DNA of 64,000 bases from JALYXI01 sp963716685 (GTDB lineage: Bacteria; Acidobacteriota; Terriglobia; Bryobacterales; Bryobacteraceae): NCBI GenBank assembly GCA_963716685.1, contig CAVQTR010000003.1, forward strand, positions 3,286,001-3,350,000, given 5' to 3'. The notes under the pieces are model-generated. The model was not told the origin of the DNA and did not search any database. It worked only from the letters and a program-made list of their open reading frames with translations. The first letter of the stretch is position 1, and each line of letters opens with the position of its first letter. Positions 1-8,209 of the stretch are shown piece by piece. The position numbers were made by a program, and so were the translations under genes.

Positions 1-1725
1 GAGATTCCGAATACGCGCGCCCAGCAAATCCCCCAGAGCTACGACGCCTTCCAGCAGTCCGGTGTTCCGATCCACAACCGGCATCCGGGTCAAACCCGTT
101 TCGGCCATGCGCATGACCACAACACGCAAGGGCTCATCCGGATGCGCGGTCACGGCCTCCCGAACCACTGCGCCCAGACTTTGACTTCCCGCATCGCCGT
201 CGATAATTTCGCGCAGTTGCCCGCGCGTCACCACACCGATGAGTTTCTTCTTGTCGTCTACTACCGGGTATAAATGTTGTCCGTGTTTCGTCTGCCGCTG
301 CAGCACAACAGGCCGCAGTTCCTCTACCGTCGTCTGCGCGGGGAGCACAGCAACCTTCGTTCGCATTACCTCACGAACAAACATAATCTCCAGCGGGTCG
401 ATGGCGTACTCACGCGTGAGGTGAAATCCTCGCCGTGCCACCTTCTCAGTAAGAATAGACCGTTTCAGCAGCAAGACTGTCGTTCCGTGGGCCAGCATGG
501 CGGCGACCAGCAGGGGCAGCAGCACGTTGATGTCGTGTGTCAGTTCAAGCGCGAACAGCACTGCGGTAAATGGTGCGCGCATTGTACCGCCCAACATGGC
601 GCCCATACTGACCAGAGGCCAGAACCCTGCCCCTTCCTGTGGCAGAAAGGCTGCTTCCATTCCGCCCAGAGCAGCGCCCATCATGAGTAATGGCGCCAGC
701 ACACCGCCCGACGTTCCCGACCCCAGCGAGATGATCCAGATTGTTGATTTCACCAGGAGTACACCTGCAATCACGGTCGCTGCGACATTTCCCTGCAATA
801 ACTCTCGAATCGTGTCGTATCCGACTCCGAGCGCCTGGGGGAAAATCATACCGCCCAGTCCAACGAACAACGCACCGATTGACGGCCACCACATCCAGTG
901 GATGGGCAATTTCATGAACCCATCCTCGGCCGCATAGACGCCCCATGTCAGTAATGCTGAGAGTGCACCGGCCAGCAGGCCCGCAATCGCGCAGCCCAGG
1001 AGTCCCTCGGGTCCAATGAAGATCGCATGGTGGGGTACCGGGAACAAAGGCCCGAGGCCGAGAATGTAACGCCGGCCCGCGCCTGCAGCCGCGCTCGCCA
1101 GAGCCACCGGGATGGCGCTCCGCGGCTTCCACTCGAACAACAGCAGTTCAACCGCGAGCATAACTGCGGCGACAGGTGTCGCGAAGGTTGCCGACATTCC
1201 CGCAGCCGCTCCCGCTACGAGTAGAGTTTTTCGTTCCGATGCCGTCAGATGGAAGAACTGCGCGACGATCGAGCCAATCGCGCCGCCGGTCATGATGATC
1301 GGACCTTCCGCACCGAACGGTCCGCCCGAGCCGATCGATATCGCCGCTGACAGTGGTTTCAGGATCGCCAGCCGTGGCTGCACCCTGCTTCCGTGAATCA
1401 GGATTGATTCCAGTGCCTCGGGAATCCCGTGGCCGCGAATCCGCTCAGAACCGTACCGCGCCATAAACCCGATGGCAAGTGCTCCGCCCACCGGCACAAG
1501 AACCGCCCACCAGCCCAAATGGTTTCCCGCCGGAGAGTTGAGCACAGTGCTGATCGTTCCGAAGTAGAAGAGGTTCGTGAAGAACGCAATCAGCCGCAAG
1601 AGTGCCCATGCGACGCAGGTAGCGATCAGGCCGATCACGATTGCCAGCATCGAAATCGGGATCACGCGCGCCGTGGTCGTGAAATCCCCTAAGCCTGCAG
1701 CACGGTCTTTATAATTGTGTTTCAT
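1..1725 (-). CDS. ClC-family chloride channel/antiporter with C-terminal CBS pair (3' end outside window)
   Basis: Membrane protein moving chloride, either as a channel or as a Cl-/H+ exchanger. The 575 codons in the window are open to the edge, so the C-terminus is missing. The hydrophobic ClC core fills roughly residues 20-430. The signature GSGGPFGAEGP (about 132-142) carries the gating glutamate at about E140, and GGVLAP (about residue 350) matches the third selectivity segment. At the first selectivity segment the protein has GHGIP (about 98-102), with His where E. coli ClC has the chloride-binding Ser; this variant is seen in other bacterial family members. Residues about 445-575 look like two CBS domains, usual adenylate-sensing modules. 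The ATG at 1725 overlaps the stop of the upstream MarR gene in an ATGA junction, so the two are probably translationally coupled and co-regulated. Channel versus antiporter cannot be decided from sequence alone. Confidence 0.93.
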   Translation of the reverse strand, partial: MKHNYKDRAAGLGDFTTTARVIPISMLAIVIGLIATCVAWALLRLIAFFTNLFYFGTISTVLNSPAGNHLGWWAVLVPVGGALAIGFMARYGSERIRGHGIPEALESILIHGSRVQPRLAILKPLSAAISIGSGGPFGAEGPIIMTGGAIGSIVAQFFHLTASERKTLLVAGAAAGMSATFATPVAAVMLAVELLLFEWKPRSAIPVALASAAAGAGRRYILGLGPLFPVPHHAIFIGPEGLLGCAIAGLLAGALSALLTWGVYAAEDGFMKLPIHWMWWPSIGALFVGLGGMIFPQALGVGYDTIRELLQGNVAATVIAGVLLVKSTIWIISLGSGTSGGVLAPLLMMGAALGGMEAAFLPQEGAGFWPLVSMGAMLGGTMRAPFTAVLFALELTHDINVLLPLLVAAMLAHGTTVLLLKRSILTEKVARRGFHLTREYAIDPLEIMFVREVMRTKVAVLPAQTTVEELRPVVLQRQTKHGQHLYPVVDDKKKLIGVVTRGQLREIIDGDAGSQSLGAVVREAVTAHPDEPLRVVVMRMAETGLTRMPVVDRNTGLLEGVVALGDLLGARIRNL

Positions 1726-2165
1726 GCGCGGTGGCCTTTCCGGCTGTGTCGCAGCATGGACTGAAGTGCTCTCGCCACCTCCGGGCCAGAGCGTTCCAGT
1801 TCCTCACGGTGAGCTACAGCCAATTTGCGGAGAATTGTCTTTCCCTCCGGCGTGAGCCGAATCCACACTTCGCGTCTGTCTTCCGGACCCGGGCTGCGGG
1901 CTATGGCGCCGGCGGACTCAAGCCGATTCACCAACTCGACAGTGCTGTGGTGCTGAATAAAGAGCCTCGATGCCAGTTCGCCGATCGTAGGCTTGACTTC
2001 GGCCGGCAGCCCCTGCACCGCCAGCAATAGTTGATGCTGTTGCGGTTCGATGCCGACACTCTTTGCGGCCGCCTCGCTGAAATGAAGAAACTGACGGATC
2101 TGCCGCCGGAACTCCGCCAGATCCCTATACTGCTCCGGAGTCAAATCAATGTTCTCATCGACCAC
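1722..2165 (-). CDS. MarR-family transcriptional regulator
   Basis: Winged-helix dimeric regulator of 147 residues, the usual MarR length. The segment around residues 60-105 holds the helix-turn-helix (IGELASRLFIQHHSTVELV) followed by the wing with DRREVWIRLT, the conserved DxR wing motif of the family. The start codon is GTG at 2165; going upstream in frame a stop is reached within five codons and no ATG is available. The gene ends inside the start codon of the ClC channel (4-nt ATGA overlap), so it probably controls the operon it leads. Ligand unknown. A weak TCGT/ACGA inverted repeat lies 7-20 bp upstream of the start codon but is too short to call an operator. Confidence 0.9.
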   Translation of the reverse strand: MVDENIDLTPEQYRDLAEFRRQIRQFLHFSEAAAKSVGIEPQQHQLLLAVQGLPAEVKPTIGELASRLFIQHHSTVELVNRLESAGAIARSPGPEDRREVWIRLTPEGKTILRKLAVAHREELERSGPEVARALQSMLRHSRKGHRA

Positions 2166-2381
2166 AAATACATCGTATCACGACATATCTACTGGCAGAG
2201 CCGGCCGCCATCCATCGGGACCTCTGCGTGAGGCGGCAACCTGGTGGACGGCAGTACACCGCGGATCGGATTTCGAGGTTTCGGATGACCGTGTCTACGT
2301 TGAACCAGTCCGCACCGTAATTACAACGCCTACCGGGCCACCTTTGACTGATATTCTGTAGCTCCAAGCTAATGTCCCGGT

Positions 2382-5282
2382 ATGCCCGCTGCTGACTACG
2401 ACCTTTTCCTGAGTCATGCGTGGGCGGATGGGGACCGCCCAGGGCAGATCGCCGATGCGCTAAGGACGGCTGGGCTCCGGGTGTGGTTCGACGCGAACGA
2501 GATCAACGACTTCGACAGCATAACTCGCGCCGTCAACACCGGCCTCGCGAAGGCTAAGGCCCTGCTGGCCTACTTTTCCAAAACCTACCCCACCAGGCGC
2601 GCGTGCCAGTGGGAACTTACGGCCGCCTTCCTCGCCGGGCAAGCCGAGGGCGACCCTCGACGCAGGGTGTTGGTAATCAACCCGGAAACGACTTCCGCCC
2701 ACATCCATCCCGTTCAGCTCCGCGACGCGAAGTTCCGCCCGGTGCCCAGGGACGATGCCGATCTCAGGGAATTGGTGCAGGCCGTCGTCAGCCACCTGGA
2801 GGGACTCGAGGGGCCGTTGGCCAACATCCAATCCGTGTCCGCCCCCCAGTGGCACCCTTTGAGCCCGGCGGGTTCCACCCGCTTCGTAGGCCGCATCGAG
2901 AAAATGTGGGAGCTGCACTCCGTGCTGAGTGCCGGCGACGTGGCGCAAGTTACCGGTGCCGCCGCTGCCACCGGAGGCATCGGGCAGGTTCACGGACTCG
3001 CCGGCGTGGGCAAGTCGCTCCTCGCCGAAGAGTACGCCTTGCGTTTCGGCTCGGCTTACCCCGGCGGCATCTTTTGGCTCCGAGCGTATGGTAACGACGC
3101 CACCTCGGCCGCCGGCGATGAAGCGCGCGAGGCACAGCGTGCGGCCCAGGTACGGCAGATTGCGGAAAGGGTCATACCTGCGGAAAGGCTCGGACTTCCC
3201 ATTCACGCGCTGACGACAGACCAGATTGAAGGAGCGCTCGGCCGCGAGTTGGCGAAAAGGGAAAAGCGCTGCCTTTGGGTGGTCGACGACGTCCCGGATG
3301 GCCTCGAACCTCAGGCCCTCCGCCGCTGGTTAGCGCCCGACACCATCGCCCGCACGCTCATAACGACCCGCAGTCGCGCGTACGGCACTCTCGCGCGGCC
3401 GGTGGACCTCTCCGTTCTGCACCCCGATGAGGCCTTCCAACTGCTCACTTCACGGCGGCCCCCGGCTAACAACCAAGAAGAAGATGCGGCACGCGCACTC
3501 GCGAACGATCTCGGGTACCACTCGCTGGCGCTCGACGTCACCGCCGCGGCGCTCCAGTCGTATGGAAAGGAGCCCTACAAGACTCTTCGCGACGAGCTTG
3601 CACTGGAAAGCCGTGACGCGCTGGAACTGGCAGCCGAATTGGCGGATGCCCTCCCAAACGGCCATGAACCGAGCATCGCCAACACCGTGCTGCGGAGCGT
3701 TCGTGGGCTGGAAAGCGAAGGTCAGGACCTTCTACGATTGGCGTCAGTCCTGGCCGTAGCGCCGATCACAGCCTCGCTTGTGATCGCCGTATTCGAAGCT
3801 GCCGGCTTGCCAGAGGCCCAGTGGGCTCAACGGAAGGCGTTCCAGCAACTCACCCAAGCTTCGTTAGCAGAAAGAGCGGGTGATGACGCACGCACAGTCC
3901 ACACGCTCGTTTCTCGATCGATGCGCTTTCAGGAGAAATCTACTCCAGGGCGCACAAAGGTGCTCAGGGCTGCGGCCGTTCGGGTGCTCACGGTCAGGCT
4001 AGCGTCTATTCTCCATATCGGGGAATACGGGACGATCGCGGCCGAAATGCCGCATGCGCGGAGCCTAATTGCGAATGGCGGTGAGGACCCGAAGCTGTCA
4101 GAACTCGCAGGTTGGAGTGCGCGACGGGATTTTGAGCAGGGCAGCTACCAATCAGCGCGCAAGCTGCAGGAGCAGGTGGTGGAGGCCAGCCGGCGCGTGC
4201 TGGGCGAGGAGCATCCGGACACGCTGACGGCGATGCACAATCTCGCTCAAACGCTGGGGGCGCAGGGCGATCACGCGGCCGCGCGCAAGCTGCAGGAGCA
4301 GGTGCTGGAGGCCAGCCGGCGCGTGCAGGGCGAGGAGCATCCGGACACGCTGACGGCGATGAACGATCTCGCTTACACGCTGTGGGCGCAGGGCGATCAC
4401 ACGGCCGCGCGCAAGCTGCAGGAGCAGGTGCTGGAGGCCAGCCGGCGCGTGCGGGGCGAGGAGCATCCGGACACGCTGACGGCGATGGTCAATCTCGCTG
4501 GAACGCTGTGGGCGCAGGGCGATCACGCGGCCGCGCGCAAGCTGGAGGAGCAGGTGCTGGAGGCCCTCCGGCGCGTGCTGGGGCAGGAGCATCCGGACAC
4601 GCTGACGGCGATGAACAATCTCGCTGGAACGCTGTGGGATCAGGGCGATCACGCGGCCGCGCGCAAGCTGCAGGAGCAGGTGCTGGAGGCCCGCCGGCGC
4701 GTGCTGGGCGAGGAGCATCCGGACACGCTGACGGCGATGAACAATCTCGCTTACACGCTGGGGGTGCAGGGCGATCACGCGGCCGCGCGCAAGCTGAAGG
4801 AGCAGGTGCTGGAGGCCAGCCGGCGCGTGCTGGGCGAGGAGCATCCGGACACGCTGACGGCGATGCACAATCTCGCTTACACGCTGGGGGCGCAGGGCGA
4901 TCACGCGGCCGCGCGCATGCTGCAGGAGCAGGTGCTGGAGGCCCGCCGGCGCGTGCTGGGCCAGGAGCATCCGGACACGCTGACGGCGATGGACAATCTC
5001 GCTGGAACGCTGGGGGCGCAGGGCGATCACGCGGCCGCGCGCAAGCTGGAGGAGCAGGTGCTGGAGACCTTCCGGCGCGTGCTGGGCGAGGAGCATCCGG
5101 ACACGCTGACGGCGATGAACAATCTCGCTTACACGCTGGAGGCGCAGGGCGATCACGCGGCCGCGCGCAAGCTGCAGGAGCAGGGGCTGGAGGCCCGCCC
5201 GGCGCGTGCCGGGCCAGTAGCCGAGTTCCTGAAAGCGCTTCGGCGCGAAGTCAACAAGTGGCGGCTGAAGCATTGCGGGTGA
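2382..5282 (+). CDS. TIR-NB-ARC-TPR protein (bacterial NLR-like, candidate antiphage/cell-suicide factor)
   Basis: A 966-residue cytoplasmic STAND-type protein. Residues 5-130 are a TIR domain (YDLFLSHAWAD, then WFDANEI at 35-41). The CQWEL motif puts Glu at residue 78 where NAD-cleaving TIRs have their catalytic glutamate. Residues about 165-420 are NB-ARC-like: P-loop GLAGVGKS at 205-212, Walker B WVVDDV near 300, TLITTRSR near 325 and a GLPLA-like SLALDV near 390. A helical region follows, then 42-residue kinesin-light-chain-type TPRs from residue 587 to near the end. Known relatives sense a trigger through the repeats, oligomerise through the ATPase and fire the TIR domain; that role here is inference. 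Neighbours are unrelated, so it looks like a one-gene system. A +1 C in the last repeat changes the C-terminal frame. Confidence 0.9.
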   Translation: MPAADYDLFLSHAWADGDRPGQIADALRTAGLRVWFDANEINDFDSITRAVNTGLAKAKALLAYFSKTYPTRRACQWELTAAFLAGQAEGDPRRRVLVINPETTSAHIHPVQLRDAKFRPVPRDDADLRELVQAVVSHLEGLEGPLANIQSVSAPQWHPLSPAGSTRFVGRIEKMWELHSVLSAGDVAQVTGAAAATGGIGQVHGLAGVGKSLLAEEYALRFGSAYPGGIFWLRAYGNDATSAAGDEAREAQRAAQVRQIAERVIPAERLGLPIHALTTDQIEGALGRELAKREKRCLWVVDDVPDGLEPQALRRWLAPDTIARTLITTRSRAYGTLARPVDLSVLHPDEAFQLLTSRRPPANNQEEDAARALANDLGYHSLALDVTAAALQSYGKEPYKTLRDELALESRDALELAAELADALPNGHEPSIANTVLRSVRGLESEGQDLLRLASVLAVAPITASLVIAVFEAAGLPEAQWAQRKAFQQLTQASLAERAGDDARTVHTLVSRSMRFQEKSTPGRTKVLRAAAVRVLTVRLASILHIGEYGTIAAEMPHARSLIANGGEDPKLSELAGWSARRDFEQGSYQSARKLQEQVVEASRRVLGEEHPDTLTAMHNLAQTLGAQGDHAAARKLQEQVLEASRRVQGEEHPDTLTAMNDLAYTLWAQGDHTAARKLQEQVLEASRRVRGEEHPDTLTAMVNLAGTLWAQGDHAAARKLEEQVLEALRRVLGQEHPDTLTAMNNLAGTLWDQGDHAAARKLQEQVLEARRRVLGEEHPDTLTAMNNLAYTLGVQGDHAAARKLKEQVLEASRRVLGEEHPDTLTAMHNLAYTLGAQGDHAAARMLQEQVLEARRRVLGQEHPDTLTAMDNLAGTLGAQGDHAAARKLEEQVLETFRRVLGEEHPDTLTAMNNLAYTLEAQGDHAAARKLQEQGLEARPARAGPVAEFLKALRREVNKWRLKHCG
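4140..5207 (+). repeat. Coding tandem array: eight full and one partial 126-bp units (42-aa TPR modules)
   Basis: Units start at 4140, 4266, 4392, 4518, 4644, 4770, 4896, 5022 and 5148 with an exact 126-bp period. Each encodes one TPR module of the form GDHAAARKL...EHPDTLTAM..LA.TL..Q. Most codons are identical in DNA between units, including synonymous positions; differences are concentrated in a few codons (module positions 10, 17, 21, 23, 33, 37, 40 and 41). The ninth unit is cut after about 60 bp, where an extra C appears in the run at 5198-5200. The homogeneity points to recent duplication or gene conversion. Copy number may vary between strains and is prone to assembly error. Confidence 0.95.
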
Positions 5283-5615
5283 TTCTTCACTTCTGGATTT
5301 CGGTCAAGCGCGCTGGCCGACACTACATTCGTTGAAGTGGAATCAGTGCAATCCTCATTGCGGAGAACTGCTCTGCCGGATCAATCCCGTATCACGCGCT
5401 ACTCGGAAGCTGGCCCTCGGATTCGAATCAACGACGAAGCGTCGGTAATGCGAAACCGCCGCCCAGTCCTCGCCAATGGCGCAAGCCCCATCGGGGCACG
5501 GCCTGTTCCTTCCGCTATGGATTTGTACCAGAGGCGCTCCGCCGGCTCGGGCTGAATTCGCCTTCGGGTGTCAGCGTGGTCACTTCGCGAGCAATCGCTC
5601 CCCTCTTTGCGCCAC
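5283..5615. other. Gene-free interval downstream of the TIR-NLR gene
   Basis: About 330 bp between the 3' ends of the plus-strand TIR-NLR gene and the minus-strand secreted-protein gene. I found no convincing coding frame, tRNA, terminator with a U-tract or repeat. Short open frames on both strands have no recognisable content. Confidence 0.4.
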
Positions 5616-6278
5616 TCAGTGAGCGGCGGGTAGCCCAACGACGATGAGAACCGCGTAATCCTGCTTGCGGCAACCGTTCACGACGGGCATGGCTGTGTCC
5701 GGAGTTACCGGAAAATTCGTAGTCCGAACGTTCGAGGGCAAGCATGCGGCCTTAGTCGCCGCCGGCGTGTAGCGTGCGGAACGGCATCCGAGATGGGTGA
5801 CATCGTAGAGCGTCGCGCGGTCAGCGAGTTCCCATCGCTGATTGCCGTCTTTGTCCCTGGGCTGAATTGTCAGCACGGCCGTCACGTCGCGGTCGCCCGT
5901 GACGAGGTATTTCCCAGGAGGCAGCGGAAAGGTGGGCTTCTCCATGATCAAGCCGTGCTCCTCCAGCCACCAGTCCGCAGCGTCGAATTTCCACTGTGAC
6001 GGCGCCACGCCACCCGCCGCCTTCAGTTGATCGTAGCGGTCCAGCTTGCAACCGCGCGGGCCCGGGTCCTGGTTCCAGAGGCCCCACGATTGCGCACCGT
6101 TGCCGGAAGTGGCCCCGGGGTCTCCCAAGGCCGCGATGTACTGCGGCTCGATGCGCCTGAAGTTCGAGAGGTCTGCGCCGGACGCGTGAACCGGCTGCAG
6201 CAGGCTGGCCGCCAACAGGAGGCATCCACTGGACAAGAGCCAGCGGCTCACGGACGGCAGGAGGTGGCGGACGTTCAT
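5616..6278 (-). CDS. Secreted protein of unknown function
   Basis: 220 residues with a clear signal peptide (basic start MNVRHLLPSVSRW, hydrophobic core, cleavage after a VHA-like site near residue 32). The mature part is soluble and contains a block DPGATSGNGAQSWGLWNQDPGP followed by cysteines (RGCKLDRY, LGCRSARY, AACLPSN, VNGCRKQ), suggesting disulfides in the periplasm or outside the cell. I do not recognise the family. The frame stays open upstream to 6734, but that would run through the next gene; the ATG at 6278 is preceded by GGGAGC at ribosome-binding distance and leads directly into the signal peptide. It is divergent from the PASTA protein at 6505. Confidence 0.75.
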   Translation of the reverse strand: MNVRHLLPSVSRWLLSSGCLLLAASLLQPVHASGADLSNFRRIEPQYIAALGDPGATSGNGAQSWGLWNQDPGPRGCKLDRYDQLKAAGGVAPSQWKFDAADWWLEEHGLIMEKPTFPLPPGKYLVTGDRDVTAVLTIQPRDKDGNQRWELADRATLYDVTHLGCRSARYTPAATKAACLPSNVRTTNFPVTPDTAMPVVNGCRKQDYAVLIVVGLPAAH

Positions 6279-6504
6279 GTGATTGCTCCCAATTGGACGA
6301 TCTGATGACATCCTACACCGATGCGCGCCCCGGAGCAGACCCGCGCTGCTTAGCGGACGATCCTGGATGCGGCCGCGGCTGAGCGGGCCGGGCCGGATAT
6401 CAAACGAATCGTATAGAATACCTGAACCGCTGTTCTCGAGTTCCTTCCGCGGTCGGGACCCCAAAGGGTGGAACGGAAAAGTGATTGAACCGAAGGAGAT
6501 CCAT

Positions 6505-7161
6505 ATGAAGGCACTCGTCAACACACTTGCATTTGCAGCTTTCGCTTTCCTCGGCCGCGCGGCTGTGGCGGCTCCGTTGCCGCTGCCTGCCGGGTATCCG
6601 ACGCTGCTAGGCGTGAGTTGCGGGGGTGTGCATGTTTCCAGCTTCGTGACGGGTTTTGACAGCAACGGCGACATCACCGGCGAAGTGTATGCCTGGACGA
6701 CGTGCGGCGGCAGTGGTAAGGGTGGCGGGTACAAAACTACGACGTATCAGTCCTGGCACAGCATCACCTGGACGCTCAGCAAGGCGTACACGGTCAATAC
6801 CTACGATGGCATCGCCCCGGACCCGCTGTTTACCGAGACTGACCGTTACGGCAATTTCATCAGCAATGTTTGCTCAGGGACGACCAACAACCAGCCGGCG
6901 TGCGTCGCGGATGCTGTGATTGTCTACGTGCCACCGCCGCCCAACGGCTTTACCTACATCGTGCCAAATGTATTCGGCAAGTACCAAGCCCACGCCGTGG
7001 CTGACGTTAAGGCAGTGGGGCTTTCGCCATACGTCACCTACTACACCTATGGCACCCCTACTTATCCGCCGGGAACCGTGTTCAACGAGTCACCTGCTGC
7101 CGGTACGCCGCTGACGGCCGGGGCACAGGTACACCTTTACGTATTTCGCCTGGCGAACTGA
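6505..7161 (+). CDS. Secreted protein with a C-terminal PASTA domain
   Basis: 218 residues. The N-terminus (MKALVNTLAFAAFAFLG, then VAAPLP) is a signal peptide. Residues about 150-215 form one PASTA repeat: VPNVFG start, ADVKAVGL helix, then the PPGTVFNESPAAGTPL strand and a closing VHLYV. PASTA domains usually bind peptidoglycan or beta-lactams on kinases and PBPs; here there is no kinase or transpeptidase part, so the protein may be a free wall-binding or adhesion protein. Residues about 30-140 are unrecognised, with paired cysteines. The ATG at 6505 has a strong AAGGAGAT ribosome-binding site; the open frame upstream to 6283 is not used. TATAGAAT at 6412-6419 could be a -10 element, with no clear -35. 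Confidence 0.82.
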   Translation: MKALVNTLAFAAFAFLGRAAVAAPLPLPAGYPTLLGVSCGGVHVSSFVTGFDSNGDITGEVYAWTTCGGSGKGGGYKTTTYQSWHSITWTLSKAYTVNTYDGIAPDPLFTETDRYGNFISNVCSGTTNNQPACVADAVIVYVPPPPNGFTYIVPNVFGKYQAHAVADVKAVGLSPYVTYYTYGTPTYPPGTVFNESPAAGTPLTAGAQVHLYVFRLAN

Positions 7162-7288
7162 CCGATTTGGAATGTTCCCCGCTGGCCCGGGTCACGGGGC
7201 GTTGCGGGACTGCCGTTCATCCACGTGCTCATGAGTCTTTGAACGACTCGACCCGCCGATGTCGGTCCGCAGGCAATCTTTGCCGTTT

Positions 7289-7483
7289 GCCGAGTATGCG
7301 CAGCGCATCTACGCCGAGCATGACGGAAAGCCGGGAGTGGCCACGAAATCGCCGGGAGCGGGAACAGATGCCGCATTCGCGGCGCCCCAGACCGATGCGC
7401 CCATTCTCGAAGGCATGGGGTTACGCATGTACAGCGCGCATCCGAGCGAAAGCGACCCGGCGGTCGACTTATGCATGCGCGCC
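7289..7483 (+). pseudogene. Fossil of an M20-family (glutamate carboxypeptidase-like) peptidase C-terminus
   Basis: In one plus-strand frame this stretch reads AEYAQRIYAEHDGKPGV, then GAGTDAAFAAP, ILEGMGL and YSAHPSES. This order matches the C-terminal end of M20 glutamate carboxypeptidases (family pattern: GGGTDAAFAA, then V-I/L-E-G-x-G-L, then a conserved His). The N-terminal three quarters, including the metal-binding part, are absent: only about 130 bp separate this piece from the PASTA gene stop. No start codon or ribosome-binding site suits it. I read it as a decayed remnant; the family match rests on remembered patterns and not on a search. Confidence 0.55.
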
Positions 7484-8191
7484 CTACTTAGGCCAGAAGG
7501 CGGCCACGGTGCGGATCCATTCGTCGGCCATGAGCTGGTGGCCGGAGTACGTGGGGTGGACGCCGTCCCAGATCCAGTATTCGGCGGGGGCGCGGCGGCA
7601 GGCGTCGTCGAACACCTTCTGGTAGTGGATGAGGGCCGTGTGGTATTTGCGGGACAGCTTCGCGGCCACGTCCTGCCGTTTTTGAACTTCGGCGCGCCAG
7701 ACTTCCCAGTTCTCCCTGCGTTTGCCTACGGGCAGCGTGAAAGGCTCACCGATGACGATGCGGGTGTTGGGCATGGCGGCGACGGTGGCGGCGAGCAGCT
7801 GGTCGTAAGACTTCTCGGAATCGGCGACGGGGACGTCGTGGCCGGCGTCATTGATGCCAATCAAGATGCTAAGCAGGTCAGGTTTGAGGTCGAGCGTGTC
7901 GACCTGCCAGCGGACCGCCATGTCGGCCACTTTGTTGCCTCCGACGCCGCGGTTGAGAAAGATCAGGTTGCGATCGGGAAGCATGGCGCCGTACTTCGCG
8001 GCGATCAGGAAGACATGGCTGTGACCGAGGATGTGGTTGGGGTCGGCGGTGCGGCCACGATTCATATCGGTGATAGAATCGCCCTGAAACAGGATGCGGG
8101 CTCCCGGGTGGAAGGCAGCCGGAACGGGATCGGCCGCGACCAGCGACGCCGTGAAGAGAAGCCCGAGGGGAATCAGCCTGATATCCATCAT
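7484..8191 (-). CDS. Exported SGNH/GDSL-family hydrolase
   Basis: 235 residues beginning with a signal peptide (MMDIRLIPLGLLFTASLVAADP). The four SGNH blocks are present: FQGDSI with nucleophile Ser39, NRGVGGN near 82-88 (oxyanion Gly), GIND near 113 (oxyanion Asn), and DGVHP near 209-213 with the catalytic Asp/His pair. Such enzymes deacylate esters, often acetyl groups on polysaccharides; the substrate is not determinable. The start codon lies only 18 bp from the divergent start of the TonB-dependent receptor at 8210, so the promoter of each gene must lie within or across the 5' part of the other. Confidence 0.92.
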   Translation of the reverse strand: MMDIRLIPLGLLFTASLVAADPVPAAFHPGARILFQGDSITDMNRGRTADPNHILGHSHVFLIAAKYGAMLPDRNLIFLNRGVGGNKVADMAVRWQVDTLDLKPDLLSILIGINDAGHDVPVADSEKSYDQLLAATVAAMPNTRIVIGEPFTLPVGKRRENWEVWRAEVQKRQDVAAKLSRKYHTALIHYQKVFDDACRRAPAEYWIWDGVHPTYSGHQLMADEWIRTVAAFWPK

Positions 8192-8209
8192 TTTCGAAAA
8201 CCAGTCTAT

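Noticed and set aside
2171..2190. MarR operator candidate upstream of the MarR gene
   Set aside because: Arms are only 4 bp (TCGT/ACGA) with patchy extension; not distinguishable from chance.
4140..5207. CRISPR-like array
   Set aside because: Units are 126 bp, contiguous, in frame and encode TPR modules; there are no spacers.
4152..5335. Long open frames in other frames of the TPR array, on both strands
   Set aside because: The array has a 126-bp period divisible by three and few T/A-rich codons, so every frame without a stop in one unit stays open throughout. The repeated low-complexity translations have no domain content.
6279..6734. N-terminal extension of the secreted protein at 5616
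   Set aside because: It would overlap the PASTA gene with its strong ribosome-binding site and place the signal peptide in mid-protein.
7259..8209. N-terminal extension of receptor 1 by 317 codons
   Set aside because: The extension runs antisense through the complete SGNH hydrolase gene and includes the M20 fossil; the receptor signal peptide begins at 8210.
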